A stretch of 64,000 nt of DNA from Phycisphaerales bacterium (GTDB lineage: Bacteria; Planctomycetota; Phycisphaerae; Phycisphaerales; UBA1924). This document shows, in pieces, positions 27,951-35,401 of the stretch. The stretch is taken from NCBI GenBank assembly GCA_020427395.1, contig JAGQON010000008.1, positions 51,251 through 115,250 of the forward strand. The letters are read 5' to 3'. The notes below the pieces were generated by a model. That model was not told where the DNA came from, did not search any database, and worked only from the letters and a program-made list of their open reading frames with translations. Positions within the stretch are counted from its first letter, which is position 1; the number at the start of each line of letters is the position of its first letter. The position numbers were made by a program, and so were the translations under genes.

Positions 27951-29174
27951 ATGCTCACCAGCATCGCAGCAGTTCTCGTGACCGCCGGGCTCGCAACGCT
28001 CGGCCCCACCCAGTCCACCCCCCCCTCACCCGAAGGCCAGGGCGGGCACGACACTCGATTCCAAGTGATCTCCGATACCGAGATCATCATCGACGGCATC
28101 ACCTACCACTCGTGGGACGAGGTCGCCCAGTCCGGCTTCCACCAGATGGAAGAGACACGATGCAAAGCCATTGCCCTCGATTGGGGCGATGTCGTCCGCG
28201 GTGGCGCCAACGACTGCTCGTTCAGCCGGACCAACATCGAAGCGCAGTACGATCCCAGCGTTCAGAAGTACCGCATCCCGGTCGTCGTGCACATCATTAC
28301 CAACTCCAACGGCACTACGGGCAGTGTCCCCGATTCGCGTGTCTACTCGCAGATCGAGGTCCTCAACGAAGACTTCCTCGCGATCTCAGGCACGAACGGC
28401 GCCCCAGGCACCGATGTCCAGATCGAGTTCTATCTCGCCACCGAGGACCCCAACGGCAACCCCACCACCGGCATCACCCGCTCGGCCAATACCACTTGGT
28501 TTAACGACGGCGGCAGCTACTGGAACTCGCTGGCGTGGGATACCAACCGCTACCTCAACATCTACACCAACTCAGGAGGCGGCGCGCTGGGCTATGTCCC
28601 CAACCTGCCTCAGGGCGGCATCGCCGGCTCGAACTCGGACCGAGTCGTGATTCTTTACTCGACTTTCGGGCGCAACGCCCCGTACAACCCCTACCACCTC
28701 GGTCGCACGACTACCCATGAGGTTGGGCACTACCTCGGGCTTGATCACACCTTCGCTGGCGGCTGCTCCAACGGCTACACCAGCGGTGACCTCATCAACG
28801 ACACCAACCCCGAGAGCAGCCCCACCTTCGGCTGCCCCGGCTCTCGCAACTCGTGCGGGTTGCCCGCCCCGTTCCATAACTACATGGATTACTCCGACGA
28901 CATCTGCATGAACCAGTTCACGCCCGAGCAGGCCAACCGCATGCGGTGTACCCTTGAGCACTACCGCCCGCTGCTCTACAGCGTCGCTGGCCCCTCGGGC
29001 TGCTCCGACGCCGACCTCGCCGAGCCCTTTGGCGAACTCAACTTCTTCGATGTCTCGGCCTACCTCGCTGCGTTCAACTCGCAGGATCCAGCCGCCGACT
29101 TCGACAGCAACGGCAACTACGATTTCTTTGATGTCTCGCTGTTCCTCGGGCTGTTCAATGTCGGCTGCCCGTGA
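27951..29174 (+). CDS. Secreted M43-type metalloprotease with dockerin-type module
   Basis: A zinc endopeptidase of the pappalysin (M43) group, exported by a signal peptide (MLTSIAAVLVTAGLATL). The 407-residue protein has the zinc motif HEVGHYLGLDH at about residue 262 and the Met-turn NYMDYSDDIC at about 315, with the Cys pairs usual in M43B enzymes. The last 60 residues are the paired dockerin-like module (ELNFFDVSAYLAAF and YDFFDVSLFLGLF, ending GCP), though the first calcium loop is degenerate. A terminator follows directly. Substrate is unknown; a role in degrading extracellular protein is inferred. Confidence 0.88.
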   Translation: MLTSIAAVLVTAGLATLGPTQSTPPSPEGQGGHDTRFQVISDTEIIIDGITYHSWDEVAQSGFHQMEETRCKAIALDWGDVVRGGANDCSFSRTNIEAQYDPSVQKYRIPVVVHIITNSNGTTGSVPDSRVYSQIEVLNEDFLAISGTNGAPGTDVQIEFYLATEDPNGNPTTGITRSANTTWFNDGGSYWNSLAWDTNRYLNIYTNSGGGALGYVPNLPQGGIAGSNSDRVVILYSTFGRNAPYNPYHLGRTTTHEVGHYLGLDHTFAGGCSNGYTSGDLINDTNPESSPTFGCPGSRNSCGLPAPFHNYMDYSDDICMNQFTPEQANRMRCTLEHYRPLLYSVAGPSGCSDADLAEPFGELNFFDVSAYLAAFNSQDPAADFDSNGNYDFFDVSLFLGLFNVGCP

Positions 29175-29212
29175 GCTGTTGACCGGGATCGCCTGATTCA
29201 ACGCCATCCGTC

Positions 29213-29249
29213 AAACGCCCCGCGTGCCTCGTGCCAGCGGGGCGTTTTT
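29213..29249 (+). terminator. Terminator after the M43 protease gene
   Basis: ACGCCCCGC pairs with GCGGGGCGT around a 13-base loop, followed by TTTTT. Confidence 0.8.
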
Positions 29250-29278
29250 CCTGCGGCGTGGTGGAGGAGGGCGCGTGG

Positions 29279-29304
29279 TTGACACCGGGCCGAGTGCGTA
29301 TACT
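29279..29304 (+). promoter_or_regulatory. Possible tRNA promoter
   Basis: TTGACA at 29279-29284 and TATACT at 29299-29304 match -35 and -10 consensus well, but the spacer is only 14 bases. The start point would be about 25 bases before the tRNA. Confidence 0.4.
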
Positions 29305-29335
29305 CTTTGCCCACGCCCCGCTTGCCCTGGGCGAT

Positions 29336-29408
29336 GCCACCTTAGCTCAGTTGGTAGAGCGAAGCTTTCGTAAAGCTTAGGTCGCGAGTTCGAGTCTCGC
29401 AGGTGGCT
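29336..29408 (+). tRNA. tRNA-Thr (anticodon CGT)
   Basis: A full cloverleaf can be drawn: acceptor stem GCCACCT/AGGTGGC, D arm GCTC/GAGC, anticodon stem AAGCT/AGCTT with loop TTCGTAA (anticodon CGT at 29369-29371, reading ACG), and T arm GCGAG/CTCGC with loop TTCGAGT. The 3' CCA is not encoded. The tRNA lies between a terminator and the convergent dehydrogenase gene. Confidence 0.95.
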
Positions 29409-29411
29409 TTC

Positions 29412-30257
29412 TCATGCGCCGAGCATCCGCGCGATGACTTCTGCCAGTTCGGGTCGCGAGCTTTGTCCCTTGAACCCACCGAGGCGAGCATAGATCTCCG
29501 CGGCCGCCTCGTGGAAACCGCCGGGCAAACCGGCATGCTTCATCGTCTGTGCGATCTCGCACATCTCACCCTCATATCTCCATGCCTTCGCCGTGACCGC
29601 GCGGACTCGAAGGTGTGTGCGTTCGCGAGCGCCCGTTTCATCGAGCTCCCATTGTCGATCCAGCTCCCCATCAACGCCTAAGGCACTCGCAGCGGCCACG
29701 ACTGCACAGAGCATGGCCGTCGAACCCTTTGTGTATGCCGCGTAACACATCTTGAGCGCAGACGCCCGATCGACCGCTTCCCCAATGACCCGTGTCGCAA
29801 GCAGCCCACCCGAGAAGCAGGCTGCCGCCTCTCCCGCTCCGGGACCTGACAGATAGAGCACCGTTGCATCCTTTGTCCACGCCGGCCCACCGATGACGCT
29901 GCCGTCGACATAACTTGCGCCGTGGTCATTGATCCGCTGGGAGATCGAACGTGCCCGCATCGGCGAGATCGCGTTGGCATCGATGTAGACACCCCCGAAC
30001 CCGCACTCGATGACCGCGTCGGCAACATCATCGGCGGCACTGGGCGGGCAGATACTCACGATGAACTCGCATCGTTCGCACATCGCGCCAAGCGTATCGA
30101 GCATCCGCAGCCCGTGCTCATCGGCCCTCGACCTGGTCGCATCGCTGCGATCGGCGTCGACCCAGCACGACTCGTGCCCACTGGCGATGGCGCTCGCCGC
30201 GAGTGAGACACCCATGGCACCGGGATGGAGAAAGCCAATCGATCGCTGTGTATTCAT
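29412..30257 (-). CDS. NAD(P)-binding dehydrogenase, 6-phosphogluconate dehydrogenase-like with DUF1932
   Basis: A 281-residue protein with an N-terminal Rossmann fold (GFLHPGAMGVSLAASAIASG, a variant of GxGxxG) and a middle SICPPSAADDVADAV segment as in beta-hydroxyacid dehydrogenases. DGSVIGGPAW resembles the DGSxxGGP substrate motif, and the all-helical C-terminus (KMCYAAYTKGSTAMLCAV) fits DUF1932. The catalytic Lys of this family would be the one in ALKMCYAAYTKG (about residue 170). The 3' end is only 3 bases from the tRNA end. Substrate unknown. Confidence 0.82.
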   Translation of the reverse strand: MNTQRSIGFLHPGAMGVSLAASAIASGHESCWVDADRSDATRSRADEHGLRMLDTLGAMCERCEFIVSICPPSAADDVADAVIECGFGGVYIDANAISPMRARSISQRINDHGASYVDGSVIGGPAWTKDATVLYLSGPGAGEAAACFSGGLLATRVIGEAVDRASALKMCYAAYTKGSTAMLCAVVAAASALGVDGELDRQWELDETGARERTHLRVRAVTAKAWRYEGEMCEIAQTMKHAGLPGGFHEAAAEIYARLGGFKGQSSRPELAEVIARMLGA

Positions 30258-30278
30258 GCCCTGACGATAGGGGCAAGG

Positions 30279-31478
30279 TCACGCATCGTTGATATCGCAC
30301 TGCATCGTCAGGCACCACGGCGTAGCCGGGTACTCAAGCTCGCAGCGGTAGCCCCGGAACGAACTCATATCCCCCCACCCTGCGCGATCGAGCGCATAAT
30401 GCAACAGACGAGCGTGATCCGGCGCTCTGCGGTTCTGCACGATCGGCGGCAGTCCCAGCCGCTGCGCATCGTGCGCCGGTTCGATCGGGCGATCGTGTGT
30501 CTTGCCGCTCCCTACGCCTGGGCGATCCTCGAGCAGCCCATACAGCGTGTAGCGGAAATCGCCGAAGTTGCTCAGCGATTCGTGCAGATAGATATCAAAC
30601 AAAACCGATTCCACCGGCGTGCGCAGGATCAGCTCGTAGCGTCCAAAGGTGTTGTCCTCGGCCCAGTATCGCGGCAACGCCTGCAAGTAGCGTTCGCCCG
30701 TCACGCAGGTCAGCGCACCGTGCTTGCCGACCGGACCTGCGGCGATCTCATCGTACAGAACGCCGTCGTGGCCACGGAACTGATTAATCTCCGGCTGCGG
30801 GTGCGTGCAGAACTCGGGGATCACCGGCAGGGCCGTCCCAGTCGCTGCCTCGGGGCACAAAGGCTCACGCGTGAAGTTTGTGTCGTTCGTCCCCTCGGTA
30901 TCCGAGGTCCAAAGGCGACGCATGATCCACGGCACATCCGGTCGCAGGCGCTCGAAGTCGTAGAACCCCCCCACCTGCAGCACATCGACTCGGTCCGGGT
31001 TGACCTCCGAGGGCCGCAGACACAGGCACAGCATCTGCATCCGGGCGCGAACACCCCAGATTGCAGATCCCGACTGATAGAACGACTTGCGTTCCTCGAG
31101 CTCGATGCGTTCATCACGCCCACCGGCCGCGAGCATCGCCTCGAACGATCGCCGATCGCCGGCGTGCTGCCGGACAAACTCTCGGAACGCCTGGTCCGCG
31201 GTCCGCACCGCCTCGATCCGGTCGATCGAGACACCGGCGTCGGCCGCCGCTTTGAGCATGATCTCAATGCCGCCAGTTCCGGGGATGTGCTTTACGGCCT
31301 TGACCAGATCGCTGGACTCAGAGAACCGGGACATTTTCCACGCCAGCGTCTTGTCGACACCCAGCGTGCGCCCCACCTCCGTCGGGCGTGCTCCGCCGAG
31401 CCCAGCACCCGAGAGCAGGTCTGAAACCGCTGCCTGTGCCCTGCGAACGCAGATCACCGCCTCATTGGAGAAGCTCAT
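30279..31478 (-). CDS. Putative HTH-containing protein of unknown family
   Basis: A 399-residue product (412 if the ATG at 31517 is used). The N-terminal part contains RPTEVGRTLGVDKTLAWKMS (about residues 31-50 of the shorter form), which looks like a helix-turn-helix, followed by about 330 residues with no recognised domain. No export signal. Neither start has a convincing ribosome binding site; the shorter form is listed because the first 13 residues look unrelated to the rest. A pair of palindromes lies between it and the divergent PEP-CTERM-like gene, compatible with a regulator, but this is inference. It may belong to a planctomycete-specific family. Confidence 0.6.
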   Translation of the reverse strand: MSFSNEAVICVRRAQAAVSDLLSGAGLGGARPTEVGRTLGVDKTLAWKMSRFSESSDLVKAVKHIPGTGGIEIMLKAAADAGVSIDRIEAVRTADQAFREFVRQHAGDRRSFEAMLAAGGRDERIELEERKSFYQSGSAIWGVRARMQMLCLCLRPSEVNPDRVDVLQVGGFYDFERLRPDVPWIMRRLWTSDTEGTNDTNFTREPLCPEAATGTALPVIPEFCTHPQPEINQFRGHDGVLYDEIAAGPVGKHGALTCVTGERYLQALPRYWAEDNTFGRYELILRTPVESVLFDIYLHESLSNFGDFRYTLYGLLEDRPGVGSGKTHDRPIEPAHDAQRLGLPPIVQNRRAPDHARLLHYALDRAGWGDMSSFRGYRCELEYPATPWCLTMQCDINDA

Positions 31479-31555
31479 CTGAGACGGATTGCCTTGCTCT
31501 CGCACCATGTGAGCCATTGTAACGACTCATATCGGGGCTTGGCGAGCAATCCTGA

Positions 31556-31593
31556 AATCTCCTACAAATTCTGTAGATATTTCTCTAGAGATT
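31556..31593. promoter_or_regulatory. Nested palindromes in a divergent intergenic region
   Basis: An outer inverted repeat AATCTC/GAGATT (31556-31561 and 31588-31593) encloses CTACA-AATTC-TGTAG (31562-31576) and overlaps the palindrome TCTCTAGAGA (31582-31591). The stretch is AT-rich compared with its surroundings and precedes TTGACG at 31595-31600. It looks like an operator for one or both divergent genes. Confidence 0.45.
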
Positions 31594-31696
31594 ATTGACG
31601 GCGGCCACTCCCGTCGTGTACGCTCGCATCAACAACGAGCCCGACCCCACGACGGGCACCCACAAACCCCTCAGTGTTCATAAGGAGAACGAGATC

Positions 31697-32479
31697 ATGA
31701 AACAGGTTGCGACCTCACTGCTGATCGCCGCCATCGCGGGCGCAGCACATGCCGACACTGTCTCTACTTCCACGCAGTTCAGCAACCAGAACTACGACGG
31801 AGCGATTGTCAGCTTCGATGCCTTCAACGACATGGGCGGCACGCGCCAGCTCACCGGCGTCACCCTCTCGTACGACCAGACCATGGAGTTCGACCTCACC
31901 ATCGAGAGCAACGGCTACACCGCGCTGCAGGCCGGGGATTGGGTGCTCGATGCCGGCTTCTATGGTGTGCATCAGATGGGCGTGTTCGATGGGCTTGGCG
32001 GTGATGGTGGCCCCAACTACCCCGTCATCGGCACGGGCGGCGTCTACACCCCGGTCGCCTTTACCGGCGACCTTGGCGCCTCGGACGGATACAACCAGTC
32101 TGGACCTGACACCATCCACGCGACTTTCGGCGAGCAGTTCGTCTTCGATCAGTCGTTCGACAACTCCACCGAGTTCGGGCAGCGCATGCTCGATGCACTC
32201 AGCGGCACCGAACAGGTCGATACCTTCCTCGGCAGCTTCACCGATCTCTATCTTGAGTGGATCAACGATCCCAACTGGGTCGTCGATCCCAACAACCCGC
32301 CAGACGGCCCCTTCAACGGCCCGTTCGAGGACCCCTACTACGGCATCTTCGTCACCTTCGATCGCCTGTCACATACCGGCACGCTGACCGTGACTTACGA
32401 ATACACGACGGTCCCATCCCCCTCGGGACTGCTCGTGCTGGGGGGAGCCGGGCTGGTCGCGACGCGTCGCCGACGCTGA
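31697..32479 (+). CDS. Secreted PEP-CTERM-like protein
   Basis: A 260-residue exported protein with a signal peptide (KQVATSLLIAAIAGAAHA) and a C-terminus VPSPSGLLVLGGAGLVATRRRR that has the Pro-x-Pro-like motif, membrane helix and Arg cluster of PEP-CTERM sorting signals (final 22 residues; motif order rather than exact sequence is the evidence). The middle, with FDAFNDMGGTRQLTGVTLSY and a repeat-like beta structure, resembles choice-of-anchor proteins of unknown function. GGAG precedes the ATG at 31697. Likely processed by an exosortase, not found in this window. Followed by a terminator. Confidence 0.75.
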   Translation: MKQVATSLLIAAIAGAAHADTVSTSTQFSNQNYDGAIVSFDAFNDMGGTRQLTGVTLSYDQTMEFDLTIESNGYTALQAGDWVLDAGFYGVHQMGVFDGLGGDGGPNYPVIGTGGVYTPVAFTGDLGASDGYNQSGPDTIHATFGEQFVFDQSFDNSTEFGQRMLDALSGTEQVDTFLGSFTDLYLEWINDPNWVVDPNNPPDGPFNGPFEDPYYGIFVTFDRLSHTGTLTVTYEYTTVPSPSGLLVLGGAGLVATRRRR

Positions 32480-32503
32480 TCACCACCATCCGCTTCTCTC
32501 TAG

Positions 32504-32535
32504 AAAACACCCTGGGAACGGCCCGGGTGTTTTCT
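32504..32535 (+). terminator. Terminator after the PEP-CTERM-like gene
   Basis: AAAACACCC pairs with GGGTGTTTT around a 12-base loop; the 3' arm supplies the T-run. Confidence 0.75.
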
Positions 32536-32567
32536 TCTGCGCTCTGAGTTGTCTTGAAAGATGTGGA

Positions 32568-33428
32568 TTAGCCGGGGATCGCCAGCAGCGGCACCCGTGA
32601 GCGGTCCGAGACCACCACGCCGCCGGGTCGTTCAACCGTGACCGCGAAAGCGACACCCTGCTGCACCATCAGCTTCGCATTGATGGGGATCACGACCTCA
32701 CCGCTCTGGGTGATGTCGAAGACACCGCCGTCGATCGGCCGCTGTGTGAGCAGATCGTTGAACGGGCCAGCAAACTGTGGCAGCTCACCGAGCGGCCGTG
32801 TGGCATCGAAGATCCAGAGCTGGTACTGGAACTCGCTGGGATCATTGACCTCCAGGCCGCCGATGGTCATGTAGCCCTCATCGGTGGACTCATCCCAGAT
32901 GAGCTCACCGGTGACGGCCCCGACCACGCTCGGGTCCTCGGTCGGTGTCCATGCGTATCGCAGCAGGCCTTGGTCATCGGCGTGCTTGGCGAGCAGGGCA
33001 TCGCGAGACTCGGCAGCGCTGGGCAGCACCGGGGCACCCGGCTGTGGACGCAGCACCACCAGGCCCGTAACCACTACACAAGCCGCGGCGACAAGCCAGG
33101 GGAACCACACGCCGCGTGGGCTCTGAATCTGCTCGCTACCGACCGGTACGGCGGCGCTTGTGAACTTGAGCGGGGCAGGGGCATCGACCCTCGTTGGCAC
33201 ACTTGCCAGCAGTCGTGCTTCAAGCCCGGCGGGCATATCGATTGGGTCCGCATCCGCGTACGCGATATCGAGCTCAGCGGCGATCGCTTCGAACGCCTCG
33301 CGGGCGCTCTGATCGGGGTCGAGACGATCGAGTTCATTCAGATCGCTCGCCTCGTGCAGCCCCATGGCATGGTCGCTGCAGAGGTCGATCAGTCGTTCGC
33401 TGAGATCGTGGTTTCGGCCGTCACTCAT
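32568..33428 (-). CDS. Anti-sigma factor, RskA-like
   Basis: A 286-residue single-pass membrane protein that would hold the adjacent ECF sigma factor inactive. The cytoplasmic N-terminus has the anti-sigma helical pattern (LIDLCSDHAMGLHEASDLNELD, given here as residues about 14-35), one membrane helix follows (WFPWLVAAACVVVTGLVVL, about 107-125), and the outer domain is RskA-C-like (YQLWIFDATRPLGELPQFAGPF region, GGVFDITQSGEVVIPINAKL). Its ATG overlaps the sigma stop (ATGA) and has GGAGG upstream, so it is translationally coupled. Release probably needs regulated proteolysis. Confidence 0.85.
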   Translation of the reverse strand: MSDGRNHDLSERLIDLCSDHAMGLHEASDLNELDRLDPDQSAREAFEAIAAELDIAYADADPIDMPAGLEARLLASVPTRVDAPAPLKFTSAAVPVGSEQIQSPRGVWFPWLVAAACVVVTGLVVLRPQPGAPVLPSAAESRDALLAKHADDQGLLRYAWTPTEDPSVVGAVTGELIWDESTDEGYMTIGGLEVNDPSEFQYQLWIFDATRPLGELPQFAGPFNDLLTQRPIDGGVFDITQSGEVVIPINAKLMVQQGVAFAVTVERPGGVVVSDRSRVPLLAIPG

Positions 33429-34006
33429 CGTGACACCTCCTTCGATCCAGCGGGGAGTTGCGGTTCCATGAGTGTGCGGACTTCATCAAGCCCGCGTCGT
33501 AAATGTGCTTTAACGGTGCCCAGGGGCATGCCGGTTGATTCTGCGATCTGCGTGTGCGAGAGCCCGTGAACGACCGCCAGCTCAATGGTCTGCCGACGCT
33601 CAGGTCGGAGCGAGCGGAGCACCCGCATCACCTTCCGTGCTGTCGGAGTCGTATCGAGTGATTCCATATCGTCGTGCTCAGAACAGGCGGTTCTTGCGTT
33701 GGGAGTGTCGATCTCGACATGCGTCGGCGTCCGACCGATGCGTCGGATCTGGTCGATGACCCGCCGGCGGGTAATCGTCGCAACAAAGGTGTCCTCCGAG
33801 CCCATGCTCGGGTCATACCGGTGAGCGCTCTTCCAGACATCCGCGAAGATGTCCTGAACGAGGTCTTCCGCGTCGCTCTGCGATCGAATCTTGCGTCGCA
33901 CGATCGACCAGACAAGGCCTGAGTACCGCTTGATGAGCGAGCGCATCGCTTCCTGATCGCCTTCGGCGACGAGAGCAAGCAGCGGCGTGCGAACAGTGCT
34001 CGTCAT
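33425..34006 (-). CDS. ECF RNA polymerase sigma factor, SigK-like
   Basis: An extracytoplasmic-function sigma factor of 193 residues. Region 2 is clear (LIKRYSGLVWSIVRRKIRSQ, AEDLVQDIFADVWKSAHRYD, then ITRRRVIDQIRRIGR), and region 4 ends with VHGLSHTQIAESTGMPLGT and VKAHLRRGLDEVRTLM, the HTH that reads -35 boxes. The ATG at 34006 gives a normal N-terminus; upstream in-frame starts add unrelated residues. It forms a two-gene operon with the anti-sigma factor and is divergent from the fasciclin gene. The pairing with an RskA-like partner suggests the SigK/ECF19 group. Confidence 0.88.
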   Translation of the reverse strand: MTSTVRTPLLALVAEGDQEAMRSLIKRYSGLVWSIVRRKIRSQSDAEDLVQDIFADVWKSAHRYDPSMGSEDTFVATITRRRVIDQIRRIGRTPTHVEIDTPNARTACSEHDDMESLDTTPTARKVMRVLRSLRPERRQTIELAVVHGLSHTQIAESTGMPLGTVKAHLRRGLDEVRTLMEPQLPAGSKEVSR

Positions 34007-34321
34007 GGTCAGTGAGAACCCCATCAAGCCAGCCCCACGATGCCGACTCGGCAGCGTCCGTTGATATGGGGAGGCGAGTTCGATCATACCGTTTCCGATC
34101 CGTCCCTGCTCAGTTCATTTCGCACAATCGTGTCCGTCGGACGCAGGAGCCCGCACGAAAAATTTGTTTCCATGATTCGCATCGGGACAACGGGCCGCCC
34201 CGAAGACCACTGCCGTCTAGGCAAGGTCCGGATCTTCACCCAGACAACAACACACCCCGAGAAAAACAGGCGTGTGATGTGTTCACGCAGCAGGACACCA
34301 CCCCCGAAAGGAGACCTCGAT
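34007..34321. other. Divergent intergenic region between ECF sigma and fasciclin genes
   Basis: 315 bases with no supported gene. An inverted repeat GTCCG-T-CGGAC lies at 34132-34142. The region must contain the promoters of both divergent transcripts, probably ECF-type, but I could not pick a -35/-10 pair with confidence. A GGAG-containing site at 34313-34317 is the ribosome binding site of the fasciclin gene. Confidence 0.45.
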
Positions 34322-35278
34322 ATGAACATCAAGAAGATCACCATGTGTGCCGGCGTCGCAATCGCAGCGAGCACTTTTATCGCCCTCGCAGGCCCCACCT
34401 CAAGTTGCGGCTCGAGCAGTGATCATGCCTCGAACGCCAAGATGATGAATGTCAGCTACGAGAAGGCCGACATCGTAGATACCGCCGTGGCCGCCGGCGA
34501 CTTCACCATCCTCGCCAAGGCCCTGACCGAGGCCGGCCTGGTTTCCGCCCTCAAGGGCGACGGCCCCTTCACCGTCTTCGCACCTACCGATGCCGCATTC
34601 AAGAAGCTGCCCAAGGGCACCCTCGAGATGCTGCTCAAGCCGGAGAACAAGGACAAGCTGATCGGCATCCTGACTTACCATGTCGTTCCCGGTTCGTTTG
34701 AAGCCACTGAGGTCCTTGGCAGCAAGACCCTGACCACCCTCAATGGGCAGCGCGTTGATATCAACAAGGACAACGCCCAGATCGACGGCACCAGCATCGT
34801 CAAGACCGACATCAAGTGCAGCAACGGCATCATCCATGTCATCGACGAGGTCATCCTCCCCGAGAGCGATTCGATCCTCGACATTGCAACCTCTGCCGGT
34901 TCCTTCAACACCCTCGCCGCAGCGCTTGAAGCCGCCGATCTGGTCGACGCGCTCAAGGGCGACGGTCCGTTCACCGTCTTCGCGCCCACCGACGACGCGT
35001 TCGCGGCACTCCCCGAGGGCACCCTCGACGAACTGCTCAAGCCGGAGAACAAGGAGCAGCTCCGCTCGATCCTCCTTTACCATGTCGTGAAGGGCCGCGT
35101 CTACGCGGACCAGGCGATCGAAGCCGGTGAGGCCGCCACCCTTCAGGGCGGCGAGGTCGAGATCAAGAAGAGCTGGGGCAATGTCAAGGTCAACGACGCC
35201 AAGGTCACGACCCCTGACATCGAAGCCAGCAATGGCGTCATCCATGTGATCGATCGCGTGATCCTGCCCAAGAGCTGA
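34322..35278 (+). CDS. Secreted protein with two fasciclin (FAS1) domains
   Basis: A 318-residue exported protein with a signal peptide ([16 protein letters not shown]). It consists of two FAS1 domains (residues about 45-180 and 185-318) that are close copies: both carry [15 protein letters not shown], LLKPENK and the [14 protein letters not shown] end. FAS1 proteins mediate adhesion or cell-surface contacts. AAAGGAG before the ATG at 34322 fixes the start. The divergent ECF sigma and RskA-like genes recall mycobacterial SigK/RskA, whose targets MPT70/MPT83 are FAS1 proteins; control by the neighbouring sigma factor is inferred from that parallel. A strong terminator follows. Confidence 0.92.
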   Translation: MNIKKITMCAGVAIAASTFIALAGPTSSCGSSSDHASNAKMMNVSYEKADIVDTAVAAGDFTILAKALTEAGLVSALKGDGPFTVFAPTDAAFKKLPKGTLEMLLKPENKDKLIGILTYHVVPGSFEATEVLGSKTLTTLNGQRVDINKDNAQIDGTSIVKTDIKCSNGIIHVIDEVILPESDSILDIATSAGSFNTLAAALEAADLVDALKGDGPFTVFAPTDDAFAALPEGTLDELLKPENKEQLRSILLYHVVKGRVYADQAIEAGEAATLQGGEVEIKKSWGNVKVNDAKVTTPDIEASNGVIHVIDRVILPKS

Positions 35279-35318
35279 TCACGCATACAGACCCCTGTGT
35301 GTGGGGAGTTGCCAGTGT

Positions 35319-35355
35319 CGGCGACGCTCGGATGAGCGTCGCCGGCCGTTTTTTT
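35319..35355 (+). terminator. Strong terminator after the fasciclin gene
   Basis: CGGCGACGCTC pairs with GAGCGTCGCCG across GGAT, followed by GCCG and TTTTTTT. Confidence 0.88.
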
Positions 35356-35401
35356 GCATCGGGTGATCACGATAGATCAAGCATCGAAAGCGCGAAGGAA
35401 G

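Noticed and set aside
30225..31424. Plus-strand open frame of 399 codons opposite the HTH-like protein
   Set aside because: Neither strand has a known family, but the minus-strand product has more normal amino acid composition and the promoter-like palindromes at its upstream end; the plus frame is His/Arg/Leu-rich.
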